The translations under genes were made by a program, and so were the position numbers. The notes beneath the pieces are model-generated. The model was not told the DNA's origin, searched no databases, and was given only the letters and a program-made list of their open reading frames with translations. A DNA stretch of 64,000 nucleotides, from positions 372,001-436,000 of the forward strand of contig JANHCV010000013.1 in assembly GCA_025594325.1 (NCBI GenBank), given 5' to 3'. This DNA comes from Blastocladiella emersonii ATCC 22665. Lineage: Eukaryota; Blastocladiomycota; Blastocladiomycetes; Blastocladiales; Blastocladiaceae. Shown here piece after piece: positions 10,953 through 20,839 of the stretch (position 1 is its first letter; each line of letters opens with the position of its first letter).

Positions 10953-11933
10953 TCAACCCAGGAGCTCGTTGACCTTGGCCAGCGCGTTCTTGATCTCGGG
11001 CTCGACATCGACCAGGTCCGAGTCCTCGGCGGAAAATTCGAGGTCGAGGATGACGGACACGAGCTCCGAGGCGATGGACTCAGCAGCGGGGTCGTTGTGG
11101 TCGATGAACATGGCCTCCTGGACCTCGCTGATGACGGCGGCGAGTCCCGACAGCTCGCTCGCGGGCCCGTTCTCCGGGTCGGCGGCGTGGGACTCGGGCT
11201 CGCACATGTACAGCACGTCGAGCTGCGCGCGTAGGTCGGGCAGCGAGATGTACACGTTGCTCGACGAGATGCGCAGCGGGCGGTTGAGGAACATGGGCCG
11301 GTCGCCGCCGAGCTTGGTGTTGGCGCGCGTGTGCCAAATCAGCGCGGCCTGCAGCACGTCGCGCACCCACAGCAGCGCGAGCTTGGGCGTCAGCGGCGTG
11401 GTCGACGGTTTGAGCGAGATGCGCTGCCCGAGCGCCGCAGGACCGGCGGCGCCATCGTCGCACGACATGGTCTTGCCCGTGTTGGCCTTGGTCGCGGGCG
11501 ACAAGGCGCGCTCCTTGCCCGCCTCGTTCCACTGGCGCAGCAGCGACGCGAGCGAGCCGGCGCCTGCGGGCGTCGCGACCAGGAGCGTGTTCTTGTTGGC
11601 GCCGTCGCCGGCGATGCCCGCGATCAGGACGACCTGGCGGTGCGACACGGCGAAGGCGGCGAGCGAGAGGAGGTCGACGAGCAGCTCCGCCTTGGCCTCG
11701 GTGTCGTCGGCGTCGCTCGGCGAGAGGGCGCGCACGACCACGACGGCATCGTCGTTGCCCTTGAAGGCGAGCCACCGCGCGTGGTTCTTGGCCGGCGCGG
11801 GCGCGGGCGCATCGGCAGACGTGACGGGACGGCGTTCGCGGAACGACTCGGCGGGGCACCACATGGCGCCGAGGATCGACTCGTACAGCGCGCCGCTCGC
11901 GACTTCGAGGATTTCGGCTTCGGTGTTGGTCAT
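10953..11933 (-). CDS. Small pseudokinase-like protein, 326 aa
   Basis: A single uninterrupted frame from ATG (11933) to TGA. The order of segments fits a degenerate kinase: a strand-like AVVVVRALSP in place of the VAVK strand, a helix, a hinge-like LLVATPAGAGSLASLLR, a helix VLQAALIWHT, and RPLRISSSNVYISLP where RDLKxSNVLL would be. The Gly-rich loop, catalytic Asp and DFG are not visible, so catalysis is unlikely. It lies head to tail with the MLKL-like gene, about 350 bp upstream, and the two may act together. The kinase assignment is pattern recognition by eye; an unrelated fold is possible. Confidence 0.45.
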   Translation of the reverse strand: MTNTEAEILEVASGALYESILGAMWCPAESFRERRPVTSADAPAPAPAKNHARWLAFKGNDDAVVVVRALSPSDADDTEAKAELLVDLLSLAAFAVSHRQVVLIAGIAGDGANKNTLLVATPAGAGSLASLLRQWNEAGKERALSPATKANTGKTMSCDDGAAGPAALGQRISLKPSTTPLTPKLALLWVRDVLQAALIWHTRANTKLGGDRPMFLNRPLRISSSNVYISLPDLRAQLDVLYMCEPESHAADPENGPASELSGLAAVISEVQEAMFIDHNDPAAESIASELVSVILDLEFSAEDSDLVDVEPEIKNALAKVNELLG

Positions 11934-12402
11934 TTTGCTTCGTTAAATCGGTGGAGAGTAAAGCAAATGAGAGATACAGGTCGGAAGTCGAGCTGTGTCG
12001 GACTATTCCGTGTGCAGTGGGTGCGGTGTACACCGTGGCACTTCCAGCGGTAGCAACCAGGCCGCGCTGCGGTGCTGGGCAACGCGGCACCTGCGGTGCA
12101 GTGGACCGCGCATCTCATGGGCACCGCAGGCAAGCTCGCATGCCGTGAACGGGATGAAGGGAGGGAGAAAGACGCGTCGCTCATGCACACGCGCTCACGT
12201 GTGCCGCCGCCTTCGACTGCTTTCGCTGCGCGTCGCTGCGCCGCCGACCTCTCAGTCGCCCCTCGGCTTTGACCTTACGCCGCAGTGGATGTGGACGCTG
12301 CGGCCTGCGAGCATCCACTGGCTCACTGTCGGCACGGCTGCGTCCCCCTCCACTTCCACTTGAAATCTCGCTCACACGCATCCGCATCCTACAGGCCTCG
12401 AA

Positions 12403-15310
12403 ATGTTCAACCTCATCTACGCCGTCGTCACGCTGGCCATCACGCTCAGCGTCGACGCGCTCTTCTCGCGCGGCTACTCGCCGCTCGACGTCCTGACCTC
12501 GGTCCCCTTCTTCGTCTCGTTGTTCCTGCCACACGACCAGTTCATGTACATCCCTTCTTTCTGCGCTCGATCCGCCTCATCTCGCGAATGCGCCGCCTAC
12601 TCTCGATCCGCGACGAAGTCGCCGGCGGCACTGACGTGGCCGTGTCGGTCCCTGCGCACACGTACCGGACGCAGCTGATGCTGCTCCTCCTGTCGCTCGC
12701 CGACATCGTGCTCGTGACGACGTGCGCCGTGCACTACACGGAGCTCGCGTTCGGCGAGACTCCGCTGCGCCTGTTCGACGCGCTGTACATGACCGTGGTG
12801 ACCGTGACCACGGTCAGGTACGGCGACGTGACCGTCAAGAACACGGTGGGCCGCGTCGTGATCATGCTCGCCATCCCGCTGTCGCTCGTCACGATCTCCG
12901 CCATCGCCTCGTCGTTCATTGACCAGACTCGCGTGTACCGCGAGGGCGGCGGGTCGTACTCGGCGTTAGGCGGGGTCTCGCACGTCGTCGTCGTCAGACA
13001 CGTGTCGAGCGCGAGCGTTTTCACGTCCATGCTCCACGCCTTCTTCCGCTCGGAAACCGCAATCCCGCTGCGCGTCGTCGTGCTCATCCGCCACGCGCCG
13101 CTGCCCGAGGTCAGCGCGTTCATGGCGACGCCCGCGTTCCGCGGACGCGTCTACAACCTCGTCGGGTCTGCGCTCGGCCGCGCCAACCTGCACCGCGCGC
13201 GTGTTCGGGACGCCCAGGTCGTTTACTCTCTGTCCGAGTCAAGCCGCGAGACCGACGCGCCCACTCTGCAGACCGAGACCGACGACGAGCGCAACATGGT
13301 CCGTTCGTGGTCGGTGGCGCGGTGCGCGCCGCGCGTCGACCTTTACGTGTACGTACAGCAGCCCGAGTACGAGCGGTACCATGCTGCGCGCGCCAGCGAG
13401 GTCGCGTGCGTGCAGAAACTCCAGCACGCGCTGCTTGCGTCGAACCTCGCGTCGCGCGTCGTCGCCGTGCTCTTCATTTACCTCATCAGTAACGCCACCC
13501 CACTCAAAATCGACTCGCGCCCGTGGATCGTCCAGTACGACGACGGGCTCGGCCAGGAGGTGTACAAGATCGGCGTCCCGGTGCCAGTGGTCGGGTTACG
13601 GTTTCATCACGCCGCCGCGTGCCTGTTCGCCGAGTTCGAGACCACCCCGATCGCGCTCCGCGTGCCCTTGCGCGACGCGCGCGGGAAGGTGCGCGGCGGG
13701 CATGTCGTGCTCAACCCGACCGCCGACGGCGCGCTGTACACTGACAACGAGCTCGTTTGCATCGCGCAGTCGCCGCGCGAGGTCGGCCTCGTCGAGGCCC
13801 TCCACCACGACCAGTTTGACGCGTCCAAGGCGCGGTACCCGGTGCTGTTTGCCGAGACCAAGAGCGAGCACTCGATCGCGCCCATCGGCCTGAGCGCCGA
13901 CACGGTGCTCACTCGTTTGGCTGCCTCGCTCGCGCACGGCGACGCAATCCCGGCACCGAGCCGCACCACCTGTTCGTCATCGAACAACCGCCGTCGCCGT
14001 TCACGATCGACCCCCAACAACTTCCCCGACTGCCACCTCGACCCGCGCCCGCCGCGGCGCGTCGAGGAGGTCACCATCGCCTCGTTCGCCGACGCCGATC
14101 CGCGCGGCGCCAGGCACATCGTCGTGCTCGCGTCTAACGCACACCGGTTCCGGTTCCTGTGCACGCGACGGGCCGCGCACCTTGGCGCGGCGGACCTGCA
14201 GTGGGTCGTCGTCGTGATCCCCTCTCTCCCGCACAACGACGACTTCCGGTTCCTCGCGCCGTTCCCGCGCGTCCTGTACATGCAGGGCAACGCGCGGCGC
14301 CGCCGCGACCTGCTCTGCGCCAACCTCCCCGCGGCCGCACGCGTCGTGGTTCTCGCGCACCGGGCGAGCGACAATCCCGTGCTCGTTGACCTCCAGGCGA
14401 TCCTCGTCCGGCACCTAGCGGTCGCGACGGCGGCCCAGTTCGCGGTGCCTGGCCGACCGGCGCCGTATACGGTTGTGGAGCTCAGCGAGTCGGCGAGTAC
14501 CAACGTGCTGGCGCCGGTCAACGACCTGGTCCAACAGCAAGCCGTGGCGCGGTCCCCGCGCATCAAGCTCCGCACGCGGGACTCGCGCGAGACGCTCGTC
14601 AACGAGATCGCCGCGGGCCAGTCGCTCGGTGCGGTCGATGGCGAGCGCCCGCCGCTCCCCGCGTCGCTTGCGGAAGCAGTACACCACCGCCGCCGCCTCG
14701 GCCGCTCTCTCGCTCGCCGAGAAGCTCGAGCTCAAGCTCGCGGCCCGCAGCTCGCCCTCTCCGCCCTCCGAAAACGACGAAATCGACCGCGTCCGAGACG
14801 GCGGCCGCGCGTCGCCCGCGCGCGAGTTCGGCGCCGAGATCGGCTCCCCGGATCCTGGCGCCGCGCCTGCGCGGCTTCTCCGACCCGCACTTTGCGTCGG
14901 GCGAGGCCTTCTGCGGCGACCTACGCAAAACGGTGCTCGCGCAGCACCTCGTCAACCCAACGGTCCTCGACCTCGCGCGCCTGTTCGCGAGCGTCCGCAA
15001 CCGCGCCGACCGCGTTGTCGCCCACGCGGTCGGCGTTTGGCCGGCGTTCCTGTCCACGGTCCCACTGCCCGCGGGCGGAACCGCGACCTGTTCAGGGACC
15101 GGGTGCAGGTGTCGATCAGTTTGTCCCGCGCGCCGAGTGCTGGTTTGGGCAACGTGCACGTTCGTGTACACGGCGCCGTGCATCAACGTGGTCCTGCGCG
15201 ACTCTGACCTCATGTGCGTCGAGGTGCAGGCGGGAGGTGGCGAGGGCGCGGGCGGCGTGACGGAGGGTGCGCGTGCGGATGCGGAGTGCAGGGACGGTGA
15301 GGGAATATAG
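12403..15310 (+). pseudogene. BK/Slo-type potassium channel, frameshifted, altered filter
   Basis: Membrane part: FNLIYAVVTLAITLSVDALF, then LDVLTSVPFFVSLFLP (like Slo DFFTIPPVFVSYFL), then LRSIRLISRMRRLLSIRDEV (S4-like), S5, pore helix and S6. Cytoplasmic part: two RCK domains, the first starting GGSYSALGGVSHVVVVRHV as in Slo channels and containing RVRDAQVVYSLSE and DERNMVR, the second containing HIVVLASN, then ARVVVLAHRASDNPVLVDLQ and VVELSESASTNVLAPVND. The final block FVYTAPCINVVLRDSDLMCV aligns with the Slo C-terminus (YVITNPP...TDLIFCL). Defects: reading IPSF into LRSIRL needs one extra base near 12562; the filter TVGYGD is TVRYGD (AGG at 12816); the last 600 bp switch frame several times. 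S0-S1 are not found upstream. It is either a pseudogene or a mis-sequenced channel; homology is clear. Confidence 0.75.
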
Positions 15311-16206
15311 ACGCGCGATATATACGAGCGAGGGGAGGGTGTTTTGATTGTACACGAGGGTCTATTATCATTGTTTTAAGCGCTTAAGCAGTACAGCAGC
15401 GCAGAAACGCTTGAACGAAAGGTGGCGCACCCACACCGCGGCCTTGTTGAATGAACATTGATGAGCCGACGGACCTGGCTCCAACTCCAAGCCGGACGCC
15501 GTTCGGAGTGAGAGTGAGAGTGAGCGGCGGAAGCCTAGCCGGCGGCGGCGACGCGCCAACGCGCCGACGCGCCGACGCGATCTCGGCTAGCGCGGTGAGG
15601 TCCGGGCTGGCGAGTGTCGTCGCTCCGGGCATCGGGCCGACGCGCTTCCAGTCGAGCATCGCGGCCCGGTTCTCGACAGTCGACGAGCGCCAGCCTCGTC
15701 CGCAGCTCGCACGCGTACCAGTCGCGAGAGGACGTGTTCGTGTCTTTGGCGGATAGCCGCGACGTGGTGGCCATTGCTATTCATGCCAGGCTCGGTTGGT
15801 CAGCCGGGAGGAGCGAGTCAGGAGTCGGTTAGCCGAGGCTCACGGCGGCGTGGCGGCGGGCGATGACGGGCGGCAGCCGCTTTGCGGAGTGCGGGTAGTC
15901 CGAACCAGTTGGCCGCTGTGAGAGGGGAAGACCAAGAAGGTGCGGCCGAGGCGCCATACCGACCTCGTCGACGATCGCGCACAGGAGTGCTACACGCGAG
16001 CACGAGGAGGTGATCGGCGAGAGTCAAGCCACGTCACGCGGACATGACCGTCGCGTGCGGATCAACCCAAACTCACGTCGGTCCATTTACGCAACCCTCT
16101 CCGAAGTCGCAGAGTTTTTACAAACAGAAGACGAGTTAGATTGAAATGCAATAGGCAATAAGGGCCGAGCACGCTCGCAACAACCCAGCGCACACGCATC
16201 CAGCGC
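15311..16206. other. Intergenic, no gene supported
   Basis: GC-rich sequence with a short run of CGCGCCAACGCGCCGACGCG-type tandem triplets near 15555. No open frame has convincing protein composition. Confidence 0.35.
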
Positions 16207-17543
16207 TCACGCAGCGCCCAACAGCGTCTCGCCGTCGCCGCCGCGCGTCGTCGTTCGCGGGAATCGCTGGCGCGCGATCTTGACGAGCTCGTTGTACGAG
16301 TTGCTGTGCGCGAGAATTTCTGCGGTCGCGAATGTATCCTTGTCGAAACCGGAAGCCTCGTGCAGCGTCGCGGTGCTCGCGTTGAGAGAGGCAGGAAGCA
16401 TCGGACCGTTCTCAAACATCGGTACCTGGCGAATCACGCGTGAAGGAGGCCGAGTCGGAAGCTCGATTAGAGCCAGCGTGGTCGGTTGAAGGAGGTCGAG
16501 CGCCGCAGTATCGTCACACACGTCAAGCTGCGCGTCCGAGCCTGGCGAGGTCGGCACGTAAGCAATTTTGTACATGGAAGAGAGCGCGATGCTATGGACA
16601 GCACCCCAGCCGAGGAAAGCAAGTGCAAGGACGCATAGGAGCATAAACAGCGAGATACCGAGTTCCCAGACTTCCACGGCAATTACCGTCTGCGAAAACA
16701 ATTGAGGACCCCTTTCGAGGTCAAAAGTCTTGATCCGGTTCCCGGTAAGCAAAACCACCCACCAGTCCTTGCCTTATTTTCCGAAAAAGTTGCCCAACCG
16801 TCGCCGTGGATCGGCTCCGAGTCTAAACTGAATTCATGGCGGATTCCCGAAAGCCAGGTGACCCAAGTAGCTGGCTGAGACTTGGACTCGACCGTCTTGT
16901 TTGACATGCAACGAAAAGCCAAGGGCCATGGCTGAGGAGAAGCTTGAACCGCGCCAATGTGGTCTAAGTAACCGCTAACGTCTTCAAGTTCGGTAATGGT
17001 CCCCGCAAAGTATTTGGGGTCCACGTTGGCAGCTGCGAAAACATGGATGCGAGTGCTGCACACCTCAGCGCCGCTTCTGTACCTGAGCAATACTGCTGAG
17101 TTGCCTGTGGTCAGCGAGGAAGACACGTTTTTTGAGTCCTTGAATGGGGGTTCCGTCATGCCCAAAGCTTTGACAGTACACTGTTGGGGAAAGGTACCAG
17201 CTTTCGTACTCAGTATGTTGCCTCGCTGCGGTGGACAGCTAGGCGTGTTTGGCGACCGCGGACCCGATGGCGCTTGGGCAGTTGTCTGAGGTTGGAAATC
17301 TACGGCGGGACCGTTGGTTGAAATAAATCCAGTCGTTCACTGACGCTCCGTGCACGAGGTTTCGAGTTTGTTGGTGAGAACAAGCGAAGCGCCAAAGACG
17401 GACTTTTTTTCTTGCTCGGGAAGCGGAAAGTAGAGGTTGTGAGCTGGAAGCACGCTCGTGCGCTGAATCCCCGACTCTTCGGCAGTTTCCGTGTCAGCGT
17501 GTACCAGACAGAACTCGATCAGCCCGAGGTAGATGAGCGGCAT
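16207..17543 (-). CDS. Single-pass membrane protein, secreted ectodomain
   Basis: First exon 17543-17345 begins MPLIYLGLIEFCLVHADTET, a short hydrophobic leader. A 45-nt intron (17300-17344, GTCAGT...CGTAG) removes an in-frame TGA and restores the frame into EHFQPQTTAQAP. The second exon continues through VLLRYRSGAEVCSTRIHVFA to about 16760. A further intron near 16690-16760 leads into TVIAVEVWELGISLFMLLCV, a membrane span, followed by a cytoplasmic tail of about 120 residues ending before a TGA at 16207. The donor of the last intron is uncertain. No family recognised. It is divergent from the similarly built gene starting at 17919, with 375 bp between the two ATGs. Confidence 0.55.
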
Positions 17544-17918
17544 GAGTTCGGAGCAAAGCTTGAGCTTGATGAGAGGTGTTTCGTCAAGTTAAGTTACAGA
17601 GCAGTAATATATGGGCTGGGGAAGAGCGTGGGCCGAGCAACCTCGTCTGCGTCGAAACCTTAACTTCAACCCCATTCACCGTGCTCGTTGTTGGCCACCG
17701 CACGGCCCTGTCAGCGAGCTGCGGTGCACGAAACTAAGGAGGCCGACACCGCATACTAAGTTCCGCAAACACCGCACCTTACCTCTGCCGTCCTCGTGCA
17801 TCCCACCGCGCTTCTAGGCCCTTCCACGAGTCAGGCTCGAGCTCGCGCTCAAGTGTTCCTCGATCTCAGACCGCGACTCTGCTCTCCGCCTGCAGGCATT
17901 CGTGTCTAATCGACGAAA
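17544..17918. promoter_or_regulatory. Shared divergent promoter region (inferred)
   Basis: 375 bp lie between the divergent start codons at 17543 (minus) and 17919 (plus). No specific element was identified. Co-regulation of the two membrane-protein genes is inferred from geometry only. Confidence 0.35.
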
Positions 17919-19323
17919 ATGCACCGAGCACGCATGAAACGCAACATTCTTTACTTCGGACTCTCGGCCTTGCTCCTGCTCGGACTCTTCTGCTTCGAGG
18001 CAGCATCAGGCGATGTAGTCCCCATCCCGATTGCTGCTGCCCTTCCGCCGCCGGTTCGTTACACTACGCGGTGATCTGCAGTGCTCGCCAAGTGCTAACC
18101 GCCCTTTTTCTGTAAATCCTATCGTATTCAGGCCCGCCAGCGCTGCGTCGCTCTCAAACGTGTCCCGCATTTTGGTCCAGGTACAGAAAAACTGCGTGGC
18201 AATGTGGTGCCTGGGCTTCTCCTTGCGCAGGCGGGTGCTAACGAGTGAGATCCTGCATCTAGCCTTCAGGGGCGCCTTGCTCCCGACCGATCTCACGCTT
18301 TTCGTCGCAGAGTGGTTCGGCGGCAAGTATAACGCGACCAAGCACAAGGAGCACTCGAGAGAGCTCGAAACGGACCAGGACCTATACGCTCTCTTCACGC
18401 GTGAGTCGCTCTTCATGTCCGAGTTCGAGTATTATTCGACCAAGCGCTATGGATGCCCGCTCCCGACTCAGCGGCACTTTGAATACTCGCTCGTGACCGA
18501 CATTCTCGACTTTTACCTTACGAAGAACCACTCGTGCGCAACTGCTGTTTCTCCCGACCGGCGCTCCCCACGACTCGGCGGTTTCCATCGCGGCGGCCTT
18601 TGCGCTCGCCTGCTTGTCGAGCGCGCCGACTCGATTGAATTCGACCTCCTCCGAGACACCAAGTCCACTTGCCCGTCCAACAACACGCTTACTGCCCTAG
18701 ATTACGTCAACTTGCTGCGCGAACTTGCAACCAACGACGCAAACAATACCTTTTGCCCGCGACCCAGCGACTTCAACCCGCTCGAGCTCAAGTGCGGGTT
18801 TGCCACGAAAGCTGGGGCTTGCCTTCAAGGCATCCTTCCGTTGTCGGGCGAAAACAACGTTTCGAACTCCAATGTGTCGGAGTGCACACCAGCCGTTCCC
18901 GATCTGAAGGTGCCTCCACAGTGGAATTGTTCGACTATCCTTCGAGATCATATTGACGCTCGCGAACCTTGGCCGTCTTCGACTAAGAGATGGTCAACTC
19001 TGACTGTCATTTTCGTTGCATTAATTTGCTTGGCCCTCGTGGCTGGCGTGGGCTTCCAGGCCGCCAAGCGATTTCGCCGCAGCAAGGAGACTCCGCTGGA
19101 ACAAGAAGAAGTCCAAGTCCACTTTGAGCACTCTGCGCCTCTCGTCGATGAACCCGGTGCACCGCTTCTTGCCGTGCAACTACCTCCGCTTCCATCGGGG
19201 CTACCTCCCATGCCGCTCGCTCCTCGCCCCGCTTCGCAGCGCAGCAGTTCTCGCGGCTCCGAGGCGTACGAGTACGTGATCCGGCCCGACGGAACCTTGA
19301 CCACCGTCACGCTCAACCGCTGA
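17919..19323 (+). CDS. Type I membrane protein with Pro-rich tail
   Basis: Exon 1 (17919-18053) encodes a clear signal peptide, MKRNILYFGLSALLLLGLFC, ending near EAAS. An intron follows (18054 to about 18131, GTTCGT...TTCAG). The main exon encodes a Cys- and Asn-rich ectodomain with several NxS/T sites (for example SCATAV and NVSNSNVSECTP), one membrane span (TLTVIFVALICLALVAGVGF), and a cytoplasmic tail rich in Pro and Leu (LPPLPSGLPPMPLAP), closing with a Ser-rich stretch before TGA. Joining exon 1 directly to 18132 gives the wrong phase, so another small intron or a frameshift must lie between 18130 and 18250. An alternative frame near 18540-18650 also looks protein-like. Family unknown; a receptor or adhesion role is only a guess. 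Confidence 0.55.
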
Positions 19324-20079
19324 GGTTATACTTGAAGTTGATTTTGCATATTTCCGCGCTGAATACACTTACGATGTGCGTCCAAATTTCGGCAAACGGC
19401 TCGTTGGCGCTGGTGCGTGCCTGCTAGCAGTAACGTCACTGCACCCTCACTTGCCGTATGCAAGAGCATTGAGTGTCTCCGGTCTCGACGATGAATTAAA
19501 GCGGACGACTTGAACTGAGCGAGTCGGTGCGGGAGAGACGCGTGGCTCATGTGCACGTGATCGCAGCTGTTCTGCGCCCGGGCGCGAGCACGACCTCCTG
19601 CGAGTTTCGAGCGCCGTGTGCTCTCTGACTCCCCGGAGCGCCTGCACTGCAAATGAAACTCTATGTAACTTGCTGCAACGTAACCTATGCGAAGCTGAAC
19701 CTCCGTTCTCTTGCTTTTATTGGCCGCCGCCGGATTCGTAAGGTTGCTTCGAGGGCCTTGTCGGCGCGGCGAGCCATGTTTCATTTGCACGGCGACGCGA
19801 TGTGACCCCGACGGCAGCTTTACACCCCGCACACCACGTCAAGGAGATCGCCCTATACTCGCTTGTTGACGGCTTCGCACGAAACATTGGCCCGTCATCA
19901 TGATCGCACACGACACGCGGCTGACCTGCTTCCAGCGCACGCTGGCCCACTTCTCCGCGTCCGGACTCTATTGGGTCCTCGCGGTCGGCCTGACGCTTAC
20001 ACACCTCGATGACCTTTGGCTCTCTCCACGGCGTTCCAACGCGTGACCGTCGCCATCCCCGCGCATGCCCGCCGTTGAC
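19324..20079. other. Intergenic, no gene supported
   Basis: No frame shows recognisable protein features. The 3' part leads into the decayed BK-channel fragment at 20080. Confidence 0.35.
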
Positions 20080-20445
20080 CTGCGCTTGCATGGAGCAATC
20101 GTGCCGGCGAGCTTGCACCCCCAAAGACCTCCATTTCTCGCGCCGCTCCTTTGCGTGCTGGACACGGAGGTCTTTGCTAGACCGCCGCGACGCCAATCCG
20201 CCCTGTTCCGCGGCAACCGCCCGCGGCGTCACGCATCGTGATTCTCGCGCACCAGCGGCGACCCGGCGTTGCCGTTCGGTTCGGATTCGTTGCGAACAAC
20301 ACGATGGCCGTGTACGCGACGTCAGCCGCACAGCGCCCGCGCGCGAGTTTGGCGCCAAGATTGGGTCCGCGGCTCAGCACTCGCGCCCGCACGGCTTCTA
20401 CAACCTGCACTTTGTGTCGGTTTAACAACTCGCGACCTTGGGCAG
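20080..20445 (+). pseudogene. Fragment of a second BK/Slo gene copy
   Basis: Nucleotide-level similarity to 14210-14900 of the BK gene can be followed by eye. GACCTCCATTTCTCGCGCCG matches GACTTCCGGTTCCTCGCGCC. ATCGTGATTCTCGCGCACC matches GTCGTGGTTCTCGCGCACC. GCGCGCGAGTTTGGCGCCAA matches GCGCGCGAGTTCGGCGCCGA. The copy lacks the intervening parts, has stops and indels in every frame, and ends with TAA after LHFVSV. It is a partial duplicate of the RCK2/linker region, about 5 kb downstream of the main copy and in the same orientation. Confidence 0.65.
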
Positions 20446-20839
20446 CTGCTCCGCATCGACCAGACGCTGCGCGTGCGGTCCTTGTTCAAGTCAATGGTCG
20501 AGCTGAGCTGCCTCAGGGCTATGCGGGGCGAAAACACGCCACGGGCGGGCTGGATCGTGAACCATGTCACGCACAAGTATGGCGCGCGCTAGGGTCTGTT
20601 GACACGGCGTCGCGCCTGGGACTCGCGATTCTTCTCACGACATTACTTGGAGACAGTACGTCCCGGACGCCCGCGATGCGTTGCGATGAGGCGCGCGCGC
20701 GCGAGCGCGCGGCCCGGACACCACGGGCACGTTCGCCGACGCGTTGCACACCGCCGCCCTCGGGGCTCCGCGCCACACCTCGTGTTCGCGTCTCGCAGCG
20801 CATACTGTGGAACACAATGAGCAACACATGGATTCTATA

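Noticed and set aside
10969-11946. 325-codon plus-strand frame
   Set aside because: Antisense shadow of the pseudokinase-like gene; Ser/Arg/Thr-rich.
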